IMG/VR virus record: IMGVR_UViG_3300030943_000131
Span: 1-29,890 of that record
Length of the DNA: 29,890 bases
Strand: one strand, 5' to 3'
Source of the DNA: a virus
This document shows, one piece after another, positions 23,151 to 29,890 of the stretch. Numbering within the stretch: the first letter of the stretch is position 1; each line of letters opens with the position of its first letter. The notes under the pieces were generated by a model. The model saw nothing but the letters and a program-made list of their open reading frames with translations, ran no database searches and was not told the origin of the DNA. The position numbers and the translations under genes were made by a program.

Positions 23151-25145
23151 ATGAATTTCTCCAAAGAACAAACAGATATATTTGACTGGTTTCAGTCCGG
23201 CGATGGCAACCTAGTGATTGAAGCTTTTGCTGGTACTGGAAAAACAACCACGATCAAAGAAGCATTTCAATTCGCGCCTGAAAGTCGAATACTATATGCT
23301 GTTTTCAACAAAAAAAACCAGATTGAAGCCAAGGAGAAGATTTCTGATGAACGAGTCGATATTCGGACATTGCATAGCCTTGGTTTTTCGTATATCAAAT
23401 CTGTTTATCCAACAGCAAAACCAGATGATTCAGTCGAATGGGATAGAATTGAATCTGCCCTAGAAGGCTTTAACGCAAACCGTGAAACAATTTCCGCGCT
23501 TTTCAAAGCTGTTTCGTTCGCAAAAAATACCAAAATCAATCCTAGTCTTAATGATATACATTGTATCATTGAAGATAAAGATATTGAAATCGGAAACGAG
23601 CTTTCTGAAATTGAATTTTGCGAATACGTCATAAGAGTGTTGAATTTGTCAAAAGCACATCTAGAAGACTTTCAATATCGTATATCGTTTGATGATATGG
23701 TATGGCTTCCGGTTGCATTGGATATTGTCAAGCCGCGATACGATTTAGTAGTTGTGGATGAAGCTCAGGACATGAACATTCCGCAGTTGACAATGGCTAA
23801 ACAAGCTGCTAAAGGCCGGGTTGTAGTTGTTGGTGATTCCCGGCAAGCGATATACGGTTTTCGCGGCGCGGTCCAAAATGGAATGCAAATGATGACCGTA
23901 ACCCTGCAAGCAAAAAAGCTTTTTCTTTCGACTACATACCGTTGCCCAAAGGTCGTGGTCCAGGAAGCGCAGAAAATTGTCCCTCAATATCAAGCAGCGC
24001 CAACAGCCCCAGATGGCCACCTGGAATCAGCTAAGAGCGCAGAAAAAGCGCAAATTGGGGACGTTATCTTGTCGCGCTTAAATGCCCCTCTAATGCCTCT
24101 TGCGCTTCGATTTCTGCGTCGTGGAACACCCGCTCGAATCGAAGGCAGGGACATCGGCGCACAATTATTGACAATAGTCCAATCGCTGAAAGCAACTTCA
24201 TTGGAAGATTTCACCGGAAAGCTTGACACTTGGAAAAATAAGCAACTGAAAAAGCTAACCGGCAAGTGCAACTCCGAGAAGAAAATTGAGCAAATAAATG
24301 ACATTGTAGAAACGCTCTCTACCCTTGCTGATGACGCAAAAGATGTTATTGACATTGGGACTAAAATCAGCAGTCTTTTTCAAGACTCAAAATCAAATTC
24401 GATTCCCGCTGTTTTGTTGTCAACCGTTCATAAAGCAAAAGGGCTTGAGTGGGATTCTGTTTATTTGTTGCGTGACACTTTTTTGCGTAAGAATACTACC
24501 GAGGAACAGAATATATACTATGTTGCTGTGACTCGCGCAAAGAAAAACTTGTGGATTGTAACCGATGATGCGCAAGAAGTCGTAAGCCCGACAAAGCCTA
24601 TAGATTTAGTTTCAATTTCCAATTCTACAAGCCCTAGTCAAATTTTACGGAAGATGTCTGAAAACGATTTGATAAATTTTCTTACTCCCGCCCAAGAGCA
24701 AGAAATGAATACAACAACGGGCGAAACAATAAAACATATGTCAAGAACAAAAAGCAAAGATGGAACATACCTAGAACAGGTTATTAGGCTTATTAAGGCT
24801 GGAAAAACTGAAGCTGCAATTAACAAAGAGTTGACAGCAAAACGTGGAGAGTTGAGCGAACAACAAGTGTATATCATTGGCCGCGAATATCGCCGAGAGC
24901 ACGGCGGTCTAGGCACGGGACGTGGTCGCAGGTCTGGTGAAAAAGTCACAAGCAAAACGCCACCAAAGGTTGTAAAATCCGCTCCTAAAGCCCCTACGGC
25001 TCCAGCAAAAGCCAAAAAGGTGTCCATGCCTCCGAAAGCAACCAAAGCGCCGCCCAAGCCAAAAGCGGAAAAGATTTCAACTTCTATCGCCCCCTCTGTT
25101 GCAACTAAGTCCGATGAAGATGAATCCAATGAAGCTTCGGAATAA
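23151..25145 (+). CDS. SF1 UvrD/PcrA-like DNA helicase with basic C-terminal tail
   Basis: Start ATG 23151 directly after the pentapeptide stop; 664 residues. All superfamily 1 motifs are present: Q-like start NFSKEQTDIFDWF, Walker A AFAGTGKTT (25-33), Walker B VVVDEAQD (200-207), motif III GDSRQAIYGFRGA (228-240), motif IV TTYRCPKVV, motif V TVHKAKGLEWDSVYLL (425-440) and motif VI VAVTRAK (458-464). It is short for UvrD, lacking large 1B/2B insertions, like phage helicases of the UvrD_C_2 group. Residues ~545-600 form a small helical module (EQVIRLIKAGKTEAAINKEL) and the last ~65 are Ala/Pro/Lys-rich, disordered and basic. It would unwind DNA with 3'-5' polarity in replication or recombination. 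A terminator follows. Confidence 0.9.
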   Translation: MNFSKEQTDIFDWFQSGDGNLVIEAFAGTGKTTTIKEAFQFAPESRILYAVFNKKNQIEAKEKISDERVDIRTLHSLGFSYIKSVYPTAKPDDSVEWDRIESALEGFNANRETISALFKAVSFAKNTKINPSLNDIHCIIEDKDIEIGNELSEIEFCEYVIRVLNLSKAHLEDFQYRISFDDMVWLPVALDIVKPRYDLVVVDEAQDMNIPQLTMAKQAAKGRVVVVGDSRQAIYGFRGAVQNGMQMMTVTLQAKKLFLSTTYRCPKVVVQEAQKIVPQYQAAPTAPDGHLESAKSAEKAQIGDVILSRLNAPLMPLALRFLRRGTPARIEGRDIGAQLLTIVQSLKATSLEDFTGKLDTWKNKQLKKLTGKCNSEKKIEQINDIVETLSTLADDAKDVIDIGTKISSLFQDSKSNSIPAVLLSTVHKAKGLEWDSVYLLRDTFLRKNTTEEQNIYYVAVTRAKKNLWIVTDDAQEVVSPTKPIDLVSISNSTSPSQILRKMSENDLINFLTPAQEQEMNTTTGETIKHMSRTKSKDGTYLEQVIRLIKAGKTEAAINKELTAKRGELSEQQVYIIGREYRREHGGLGTGRGRRSGEKVTSKTPPKVVKSAPKAPTAPAKAKKVSMPPKATKAPPKPKAEKISTSIAPSVATKSDEDESNEASE

Positions 25146-25158
25146 AGTTCAGTAAACT

Positions 25159-25201
25159 AAAACATCCGCTTTCCGAAAAGCGGTGGAAGGCGGATGTTTT
25201 T
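25159..25201 (+). terminator. Rho-independent terminator after the helicase gene
   Basis: AAAACATCCGC (25159-25169) pairs with GCGGATGTTTT (25190-25200) over 11 bp, followed by one more T. The 20-nt loop can form its own small stem (CCGC/GCGG). Because the T run is partly in the stem, read-through is possible. It separates the helicase from the recombination genes. Confidence 0.8.
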
Positions 25202-25213
25202 ACGAAAGGAGAA

Positions 25214-25387
25214 ATGAAATTTAATGGGCTTAAAAAGCGTAAAACATATACATTTCAACCCACAAAAGAAAACTATACTAGGTTGAATATGTATAAAAAG
25301 TTTGGAGAGAAATCAAAAAAAATTAACCAAGCTCTTACGTTATTCTTAAGAGCTTCAAACAATGAGAAAAAAAGCAAAATCAATTAA
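25214..25387 (+). CDS. Ribbon-helix-helix (CopG/Arc-like) DNA-binding protein
   Basis: 57 residues with a strong Shine-Dalgarno (aaaggag, 4 nt upstream). After MKFNGLKKRK the sequence reads as one strand (TYTFQPT), a helix (KENYTRLNMYKKFG), a turn with Ser-Lys-Lys, and a second helix (INQALTLFLRAS), the RHH order with the usual 'N-x-A-L-x-x-F/Y' in the second helix. Such dimers bind short palindromes and repress their own operon. It follows the terminator and leads the recombination genes, so it may control them. Its last 26 nt overlap the next gene. Confidence 0.72.
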   Translation: MKFNGLKKRKTYTFQPTKENYTRLNMYKKFGEKSKKINQALTLFLRASNNEKKSKIN

Positions 25388-25598
25388 GTTGACATGTAAG
25401 TGTGGTTATTCGTTCCTGGCTGTATTTATTTATAAAACCATTCCGGTTAAGATTAAATGCTTAAAATGTGGATTAGCGATAAATACTAATGGAAGAGTTT
25501 CCAATCCATTATTCGGTAAAACTTGCCCGGACTGCGGTCGTGAAGATTGGAAAGAAAATAGGAAATGCAAGTTTTGCGGATGGAGTAAAGAATCGTGA
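25362..25598 (+). CDS. Zinc-ribbon protein, 78 aa
   Basis: Contains two metal-binding modules: C-x-C ... C-x2-C (TCKCGYSF ... IKCLKCGL) in the first half and C-x2-C ... C-x2-C (KTCPDCGRED ... RKCKFCGW) in the second. The paired ribbons resemble small nucleic-acid-binding or scaffold proteins. It overlaps the RHH gene by 26 nt and the nuclease gene by 4 nt (ATGA-type gtgAGA context), so it is expressed with the recombination set. No specific role is recognised. Confidence 0.72.
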   Translation: MRKKAKSIKLTCKCGYSFLAVFIYKTIPVKIKCLKCGLAINTNGRVSNPLFGKTCPDCGREDWKENRKCKFCGWSKES

Positions 25599-26650
25599 GA
25601 AACAATATAATAACGGCAAGTAGGATGGTGTGTATACAGAAGTGTTTACGGCAACACTACTGGCAATATGAAATTGGACTGCGTAAAACAGATTCAGCTC
25701 TTGCGCTCCGGCTTGGCTCTGCTTGGGCACGGGCGATGGAAGCAAGATGGAAGGGTGCTAGTTATCAATCCGCGCTTGGTGTTGCTATCCCGGAAGGAAT
25801 TGATCTTGACAGCTACCAATGCGAGACTATAGCAGCTCTGCTTGCTGGTTATTATGACTTTTGGGGACAACGTGAAAATTGCGGTAAAATTCAACCGGAA
25901 TATCAATTTTATTCGGAAATCGAAGGCGCGGATGGATGGGAGTCGAAAGGCATGCTGGATGGTATTGGAAAGCTCAAGGATGGTTCTGGTGTAATCATTG
26001 AGAATAAAACAACATCCGATAGCATAGAGCCTGATTCTGATTACTGGATACGATTGCATTTCAATGTGCAAATTCTGCAATATATTACAGAAGCAATCAA
26101 ACTTGGCTTTGATATACAGTCTTTATATTACGACGTTGTTCACAAGCCGATGATAAAGCCGAAAATGGTTGATGTTCTTGATAGAAACGGAAAAAAGATT
26201 GTTCTTGATAGAAATGGGAAACGAGTCTTTTTTGAATCTGGAAAAAATAAAGGACAACCAAGGCAAACATCCGATAAAGCAAAAGGATATACAGTAAAAT
26301 CTCATACTGAAACCCCTGGAGAGTTTTCAGATCGGCTTTGGAAAGATACTGTTGCACGTCCAGAATTTTACTTTACAAGGCGGCAAGTTCCAATTCTTGA
26401 CGACGTTCTTGAGACGTTTAAAATCCATCGGCTTAATATCATCAAGCTAATCGAACACTTGCGCGCTCAAGAACAATTTAAATTTGACCCTGAACCTTGG
26501 ATGCGTTTTGTCGCAAGTGATAATTGTAAATACTGCACATATAAATCGTTTTGTTTACAGAATACAACAATCAACATAAACAACCCGCCAGAAGGCTTTG
26601 AAATAAAATCGTTTAACCCTGAATTAGAAAATGAATCCACCAAAATTTAA
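25595..26650 (+). CDS. Cas4/RecB-like PD-(D/E)XK exonuclease with Fe-S cluster motif
   Basis: Begins at an ATG/GTG-rich junction at 25595 (GTG start, read as Met), 351 residues. The nuclease core is clear: RLGSAWARAMEARW (His/Gln-type motif region), GMLDGI with Asp122, VIIENKT with Glu136 and Lys138, and QILQYITEA, the downstream Q-x-x-x-Y motif. Cys17 and the C-terminal C311-x2-C314-x5-C320 match the four cysteines that hold a [4Fe-4S] cluster in Cas4/AddB-type nucleases. An insertion at about 195-245 carries repeated 'VLDRNGKK' sequence. In phages this protein is the resection nuclease that partners Sak4-type annealases; here the next gene is exactly that. A 20-nt overlap links them. Confidence 0.87.
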   Translation: MRNNIITASRMVCIQKCLRQHYWQYEIGLRKTDSALALRLGSAWARAMEARWKGASYQSALGVAIPEGIDLDSYQCETIAALLAGYYDFWGQRENCGKIQPEYQFYSEIEGADGWESKGMLDGIGKLKDGSGVIIENKTTSDSIEPDSDYWIRLHFNVQILQYITEAIKLGFDIQSLYYDVVHKPMIKPKMVDVLDRNGKKIVLDRNGKRVFFESGKNKGQPRQTSDKAKGYTVKSHTETPGEFSDRLWKDTVARPEFYFTRRQVPILDDVLETFKIHRLNIIKLIEHLRAQEQFKFDPEPWMRFVASDNCKYCTYKSFCLQNTTININNPPEGFEIKSFNPELENESTKI

Positions 26651-27464
26651 ACCACCAATTCAACAGTCAACAAACTTTTCGTTTGGTCAAATTCCAAAAA
26701 AGAAAGGCCATAAAATTGTATTATACGGCACAGGTGGCATTGGTAAAACAATGCTTTCATTGACTGCCGGAAAGAAGATTGCCTTTTACGATTTTGACGA
26801 ATCGTTGCCGGTTCTCAAACCGCAAATTGAAAGTCTTGATTTTACGCTGCCGCTTGTCGCAGAAGGTGTAACTGACTATTTAACCTTTCGCAAGAGTTTG
26901 CAAACTTCAAATTGGGCTGGAATTGATACAATTGTTATTGATACAGGAACTAAGCTTGAAGAGATATGTTCTGCTTATGTTCGTTCTAAAATTTTGCTAG
27001 ATCGTGGAACTAAAGCAAAGTCAATTGAAGATTATGGTTGGGGCAAAGGCTATCAATATTTATACGATGCTTTTCTTTTGCTTCTTGCTGATTTTGATAT
27101 ACAAGCTCGTGCTGGAAGGAATATAATCATTCTATGTCATGAATGCACTTGCACGGTGCCGAATCCGACTGGTGAAGATTTTTTACGATATGAACCGCAC
27201 CTTCAAAATCCAAACAGCGGAAAAGCTTCTATTCGATCACGAGTAAAAGAATGGGCGGATCATGTGCTTTTCCTTGGCTACGACATAGCCGTTGACAAGG
27301 AGGGAAAAGGAAAAGGAAACGGAACAAGAACGCTATGGTGCAATGAATTGCCGCACTGCTTGGCAAAATCCAGGACGTATACAGGTTTAATAAACGTTCC
27401 TGATTTTAATTCATCAACCCCGGATGAAATTAAAGAAACCGTATGGGGACAAATAATAAAATAA
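26631..27464 (+). CDS. Sak4-like RecA-fold ATPase (single-strand annealing)
   Basis: 277 residues, starting 20 nt inside the nuclease gene. P-loop GTGGIGKT at 33-40 follows a short basic N-terminus; Walker B is IDTIVIDT (98-105). Other recognisable phrases are AFYDFDESL and the later RNIIILCHE, where the catalytic/sensor His sits, and LFLGYDIAV. This is the AAA_24/Sak4 family, RecA-like ATPases that promote strand annealing and pair with an SSB and a Cas4/RecB-like nuclease in phage genomes. The order nuclease, ATPase, SSB-like protein here is the standard one. Confidence 0.85.
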   Translation: MNPPKFKPPIQQSTNFSFGQIPKKKGHKIVLYGTGGIGKTMLSLTAGKKIAFYDFDESLPVLKPQIESLDFTLPLVAEGVTDYLTFRKSLQTSNWAGIDTIVIDTGTKLEEICSAYVRSKILLDRGTKAKSIEDYGWGKGYQYLYDAFLLLLADFDIQARAGRNIIILCHECTCTVPNPTGEDFLRYEPHLQNPNSGKASIRSRVKEWADHVLFLGYDIAVDKEGKGKGNGTRTLWCNELPHCLAKSRTYTGLINVPDFNSSTPDEIKETVWGQIIK

Positions 27465-27472
27465 CACAAAAT

Positions 27473-28375
27473 ATGTCACAACGATCACTACCAAATCCAG
27501 GAACATACCTAGCCAAACTCAACGGGAAAATTGTAGTATACAATACCGAATCTGACGCTTTGTGCGCTGCTGTTCCTGTTACTTTGATTGACTCGGAAGT
27601 AAAATGGTCCGGCAAAGCAACCGTTCTACTAGGCAAGCAAGATGGAACAGTTCAACGTCGATCAATCGAAAATCTGAAAAAGATTTTTAATGGCAAGCCG
27701 GATACAGAAGGCGAGCTTGCTTTTACCGGCGAGAATCCACGTGACTTGATGTATAAAGATAAAGTATATACAGATGGCGTTCAATTTGAAGTCGTGGGAG
27801 AAATTGAAGACAGTCTTCCAAAAGAAGGTGAAGAGCAACACAAGGTGTTTAAAATCCAGTGGATCAATCCTATCGGCGGATCGAGCGTTATGCCTGAACC
27901 TATTGATCTTCAAACTTTCTTGGCTAAGTGGGGCAGTAATTTCAAGGCGCAATTTTCAGCAGCTAATAAAGTTGTCAAGAAGAAAGTCGAAAAGCCTGTT
28001 GAAATTGAACTTGAAAAAGATCAAGAAGAAGAGCCGGAAGCTACAGAATCGGAAGCACCTGAAGAAGCACCTGAAGTTCCTGCGCCAGCGCCAGAGCCTC
28101 CTAAAAAAGTTGCCGCGAAAGCGCCGCCTGTTACCGCAAATCCAGCCACAAGTGGTCCGCCGAGCCGAAAAGCAACATCCGCATTTGCACGGACAGCCAA
28201 TCAGCAAGAAGTTTGGGAACTTTTTGTAAATCGAAATGAGACACTTGAAACTCCACTTACTGAAGATGAACTTGGAGTTAAATGGTGGGAAACAGTCAAT
28301 AAAATTGCTCCTGAAAAAAACGGAGATTTGACAATTCAACAGTGGGGAAAAGTTGCCGACAAGCTCGAAGTTTAA
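27473..28375 (+). CDS. Putative SSB-like partner of the Sak4 ATPase
   Basis: ATG 27473 (leader aaaatATG) is preferred over the in-frame ATG at 27443, which would overlap the previous gene; 300 residues. Residues 1-165 read like the OB-fold DUF669/SSB-type proteins of phages: PNPGTYLAKLNGKIVVYN, a core with AAVPVTLIDSEVKWSGKATV, and TDGVQFEVVGEIEDSLPKEG near the end. A long Glu/Pro/Ala-rich linker (about 180-245) follows, then a compact C-terminal domain (NQQEVWELFVNRNETLETPL, then QQWGKVADKLEV). Bacterial-type SSBs end in an acidic tip, which this lacks. The location beside Sak4 supports an SSB role; sequence evidence is modest. Confidence 0.6.
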   Translation: MSQRSLPNPGTYLAKLNGKIVVYNTESDALCAAVPVTLIDSEVKWSGKATVLLGKQDGTVQRRSIENLKKIFNGKPDTEGELAFTGENPRDLMYKDKVYTDGVQFEVVGEIEDSLPKEGEEQHKVFKIQWINPIGGSSVMPEPIDLQTFLAKWGSNFKAQFSAANKVVKKKVEKPVEIELEKDQEEEPEATESEAPEEAPEVPAPAPEPPKKVAAKAPPVTANPATSGPPSRKATSAFARTANQQEVWELFVNRNETLETPLTEDELGVKWWETVNKIAPEKNGDLTIQQWGKVADKLEV

Positions 28376-28392
28376 TTGACAACAAATAGTTT

Positions 28393-28416
28393 TGCCGTTC
28401 TATTTACAAAACGGCA
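28393..28416 (+). promoter_or_regulatory. Hairpin between SSB-like gene and small gene
   Basis: TGCCGTT (28393-28399) can pair with AACGGCA (28410-28416) over a 10-nt loop, followed by a short T-containing stretch. It lies in the 60-nt gap before the ATG at 28436. It could act as a weak terminator or attenuator. The TTGACA at 28376-28381 lies just upstream, but no good -10 at proper spacing is seen. Confidence 0.4.
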
Positions 28417-28435
28417 TTTAACAAAACAATATACA

Positions 28436-28615
28436 ATGATTTCACAATTTGAATTGATGGTTCAAGATAACAAGATCGTAGATGTTAGATTCGGTTTTGT
28501 TATTATTGACATTTATGAACAAGACTTTAAAGGGATATATAAATTATCACATCAAGTCTCACATCTTATTTCAAAACCAGAACGCAAAATCCTCCGCAAA
28601 TACTTTCGATGTTAA
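28436..28615 (+). CDS. Small protein, 59 aa, unknown
   Basis: The ATG at 28436 (leader aatatacaATG) is used rather than the upstream TTG at 28376. Product begins MISQFELMVQDNKIVDVRFG and continues with a beta/alpha pattern (VIIDIYEQDFKGIYKLSHQV) ending in basic residues (KPERKILRKYFRC). Nothing in it names a family. It stops one base before the next gene begins. Confidence 0.58.
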   Translation: MISQFELMVQDNKIVDVRFGFVIIDIYEQDFKGIYKLSHQVSHLISKPERKILRKYFRC

Positions 28616-28616
28616 T

Positions 28617-28757
28617 ATGTATCAAATACAATATTGGGATAAAAAGAAAAATCAATGGATTCCAATAATGGAACCTTTTAAAAACAGAATTGACGCTGAA
28701 AAAGCGATTAAGAAAAGCCACCGCAAAGGCATCGAATACCGTTTAAAAGTTAGCTGA
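28617..28757 (+). CDS. Small protein, 46 aa, unknown
   Basis: ATG 28617 after leader gttaat; product MYQIQYWDKKKNQWIPIMEP followed by NRIDAEKAIKKSHRKGIEYRLK. The strand (YQIQYWDKKKNQW), helix (AEKAIKK) and final strand (IEYRLKV) resemble the short phage proteins of the 'y.v.v.d...g.W.......f.t..eA......g..yRi' type. The 21774 product has a similar outline. Function unknown; translated with the genes around it. Confidence 0.6.
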   Translation: MYQIQYWDKKKNQWIPIMEPFKNRIDAEKAIKKSHRKGIEYRLKVS

Positions 28758-28759
28758 TT

Positions 28760-29635
28760 ATGAGCAAAGAAATACAAGACACAAAGAAACTGGATAGGTT
28801 GAATTTTCTCGAAAAAGTATGCAAAGATGGCCGGATTATATTTATGATAACTGGCGCGGCTCTTGCAGAAATTAAAGAGCAAAAGCTTTTCGAGTTGAAA
28901 GGTTTTAAAACCTTTATTGACTACGCAAAGTCAATTGGATATACAGAACGATATTGCAATCAGTTGATTGTAAGTTCAAAAGCCACAAAAGAACTTCCCG
29001 AGTCATTGCAGAAATTTATACAATCTGAATCTGCTGCTCGTGCTTTGTCAAAGATTCCAGAATCTTTGCGAATTGAAGTTGCGGAAAAGGCCACAGAAAA
29101 AGGAACAAAGCCAGCAACTGCAAAATCTATCAAAAAATCATCCCCACCTGCGCCGCCCGCGCCACCTAAAGCCGCTCCAAAAGTCTCTCTGTTGCCAGAA
29201 AACGATTTACCAGACGAAGATCCAGAAGAAGAAGAAAACGAGCCCACAAATGAACCTAGCGCGATTTTGATGGACTCTACAGGGTTGCCCGTTCCACCTG
29301 AAATTCAACCGCTCTGGAAAAGCTTCCAAGAAATTGAGCCGATGCTAAATTCAATTTCTCAAATTCGTTCAATGCTTAAAAAAGCAAAAGAAGAATCTGA
29401 TTTGTTGTTTACTGAAATGGATTTAACAAACGATCAGTCTATCCTTAATCAGTTATATACTGATTTCAAACGCGCAAAACCCTATGCGGTTTGTCCTAGC
29501 TGCCAAGGTATTTCGGTTGCGCTTACAAAGTCCTGTTTAACTTGTAAGGGCCGTGGGTTCGTTTCTCAGTTTTATTGGGATAATTGTATAACAGAAGAAA
29601 TCAGAAACTTTCGCGCAAAAGCAAAGAAAAGGTAA
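28760..29635 (+). CDS. Phage protein with helical N-domain and C-terminal zinc finger
   Basis: 291 residues. Residues ~15-120 are helical and include ALAEIKEQKLFELKGFKTFI, IDYAKSIGYTERYCNQLI and SAARALSKIPESLRIEV, phrases similar to helix-turn-helix/ParB-neighbour modules that are common in phage and plasmid proteins. A Pro/Ala-rich and then acidic linker (130-185) follows, a coiled-coil region (ISQIRSMLKKAKEE), and a Cys pair set C-x2-C ... C-x2-C (AVCPSCQG ... SCLTCKGRGF), which looks like half of a DnaJ-type zinc finger. A DNA-binding or scaffold function is plausible. It starts 2 nt after the previous gene and its stop shares a base with the next ATG. Confidence 0.65.
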   Translation: MSKEIQDTKKLDRLNFLEKVCKDGRIIFMITGAALAEIKEQKLFELKGFKTFIDYAKSIGYTERYCNQLIVSSKATKELPESLQKFIQSESAARALSKIPESLRIEVAEKATEKGTKPATAKSIKKSSPPAPPAPPKAAPKVSLLPENDLPDEDPEEEENEPTNEPSAILMDSTGLPVPPEIQPLWKSFQEIEPMLNSISQIRSMLKKAKEESDLLFTEMDLTNDQSILNQLYTDFKRAKPYAVCPSCQGISVALTKSCLTCKGRGFVSQFYWDNCITEEIRNFRAKAKKR

Positions 29636-29890
29636 TGGCTAAAACTTCCCCAACTCAACGAAGTCTTGCCTATCTGCGTGAACAAGGAATGACAGTTGCT
29701 ATCGTAGAGCGCTGGAATGCTTTTGCGAAGATTAGGCAAGACTTGTTTGGATTTATTGACTTAGTTGCGCTTTGTCCTAGAAATGGAATTATCGGCATTC
29801 AGACAACTACTAAAGTGAACATGCAAGCAAGGGTTAATAAAATCCTTGCTGAAAATAAATCTAAACTCTGGCTAGAGGCTGGCGGAAGAA
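29635..29890 (+). CDS. PD-(D/E)XK-type phage nuclease (3' incomplete)
   Basis: Starts at taATG (stop of previous gene shared) and runs off the right edge after 85 codons. The start SPTQRSLAYLREQGMTVAIVERW is followed by RQDLFGFIDLVAL, where Asp42 is in the position of the metal-binding Asp, and GIIGIQTTT, where Gln56 replaces the usual Glu and no Lys follows in QTT; NMQARVNKI and WLEAGG come after. This 'R-x-D-L-F-G-F-x-D ... Q-x-T' pattern is typical of a small VRR-NUC/Holliday-junction-like nuclease family in phages. Placed among recombination genes, a junction- or flap-cleaving role is likely. Confidence 0.72.
   Translation, partial: MAKTSPTQRSLAYLREQGMTVAIVERWNAFAKIRQDLFGFIDLVALCPRNGIIGIQTTTKVNMQARVNKILAENKSKLWLEAGGR

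Noticed and set aside
28376-28435. TTG-initiated extension of the 28436 gene and a TTGACA promoter
   Set aside because: The extension reads through a hairpin without an SD, and no matching -10 box occurs at normal spacing.
1-29890. tRNA or rRNA genes, insertion sequences, integrase
   Set aside because: I saw no T-loop/anticodon pattern, transposase or integrase motifs or terminal inverted repeats in either strand.

Overview
The window is one contiguous piece of a tailed-phage (Caudoviricetes, siphovirus-type) genome or prophage. Every convincing protein gene is on the + strand, and most genes overlap by 1-20 nt or are separated by only a few bases. Base composition is moderately AT-rich. The structural genes follow the lambda/HK97 order. 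The tail tip resembles the gene-transfer-agent/lambda L-K-J type. The host cannot be named from this window. Many start codons sit in A-rich leaders of the form aatATG without a clear Shine-Dalgarno, and several exported proteins are dominated by Thr/Asn and end-to-end 'TN' motifs. Both suggest a host outside the Enterobacteria (Verrucomicrobiota or Bacteroidota are guesses, not results).

Layout. (1) 1-6.5 kb, head and neck: C-terminal part of a lambda-type portal, a small helical protein, a ClpP-fold prohead protease fused to a scaffold-like tail, the major capsid protein with an odd hydrophobic N-terminus, connector/terminator-type proteins and the tail tube. Small genes, including a signal-peptide protein, are interspersed. 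(2) 6.5-12.9 kb, surface and lysis: three consecutive signal-peptide proteins (one with an SGNH esterase domain), a holin-like protein, a lipoprotein, a papain-like protease, a DUF1353-type protein and a collagen-repeat fibre with its own signal peptide. Part of this block is visibly GC-richer. (3) 12.9-21.2 kb, tail: a tail-assembly chaperone pair joined by a -1 frameshift (slippery T TTT TTC), the tape measure, a fused distal-tail/hub protein with a lambda-gpL-like Fe-S cysteine pattern, an NlpC/P60 peptidase, and a tail-tip protein split into two ORFs. (4) 21.2-21.8 kb, the only long gap: direct and inverted repeats, a decayed minus-strand gene, and a hairpin-rich segment that looks like a structured RNA. 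(5) 21.8-25.2 kb: small genes, a pentapeptide-repeat protein with exactly 24 tandem 15-bp units, and a UvrD-like helicase ending at a good terminator. (6) 25.2-29.9 kb, recombination: a ribbon-helix-helix protein, a zinc-ribbon protein, a Cas4/RecB-like nuclease, a Sak4-like ATPase, a putative SSB-like partner, small ORFs, a zinc-finger protein and the start of a second PD-(D/E)XK-type nuclease.

How it fits together: region 5-6 would supply DNA unwinding, resection, strand annealing and junction cleavage; region 1 builds and matures the head; region 3 builds the tail and injection tip; region 2 provides lysis and host-surface contact. The most unusual points are the pentapeptide array, whose 24 units differ only at amino-acid-changing positions; the number of Sec-type signal peptides inside a virion gene operon; the hydrophobic start of the capsid protein; the unexplained RNA-like region; and a strand-biased, frame-independent excess of the word GATATAC. 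Five small genes (6362, 21774, 22434, 25214 and the frame -1 extension at 13174) and the partial nuclease at the right edge were found by reading the sequence.
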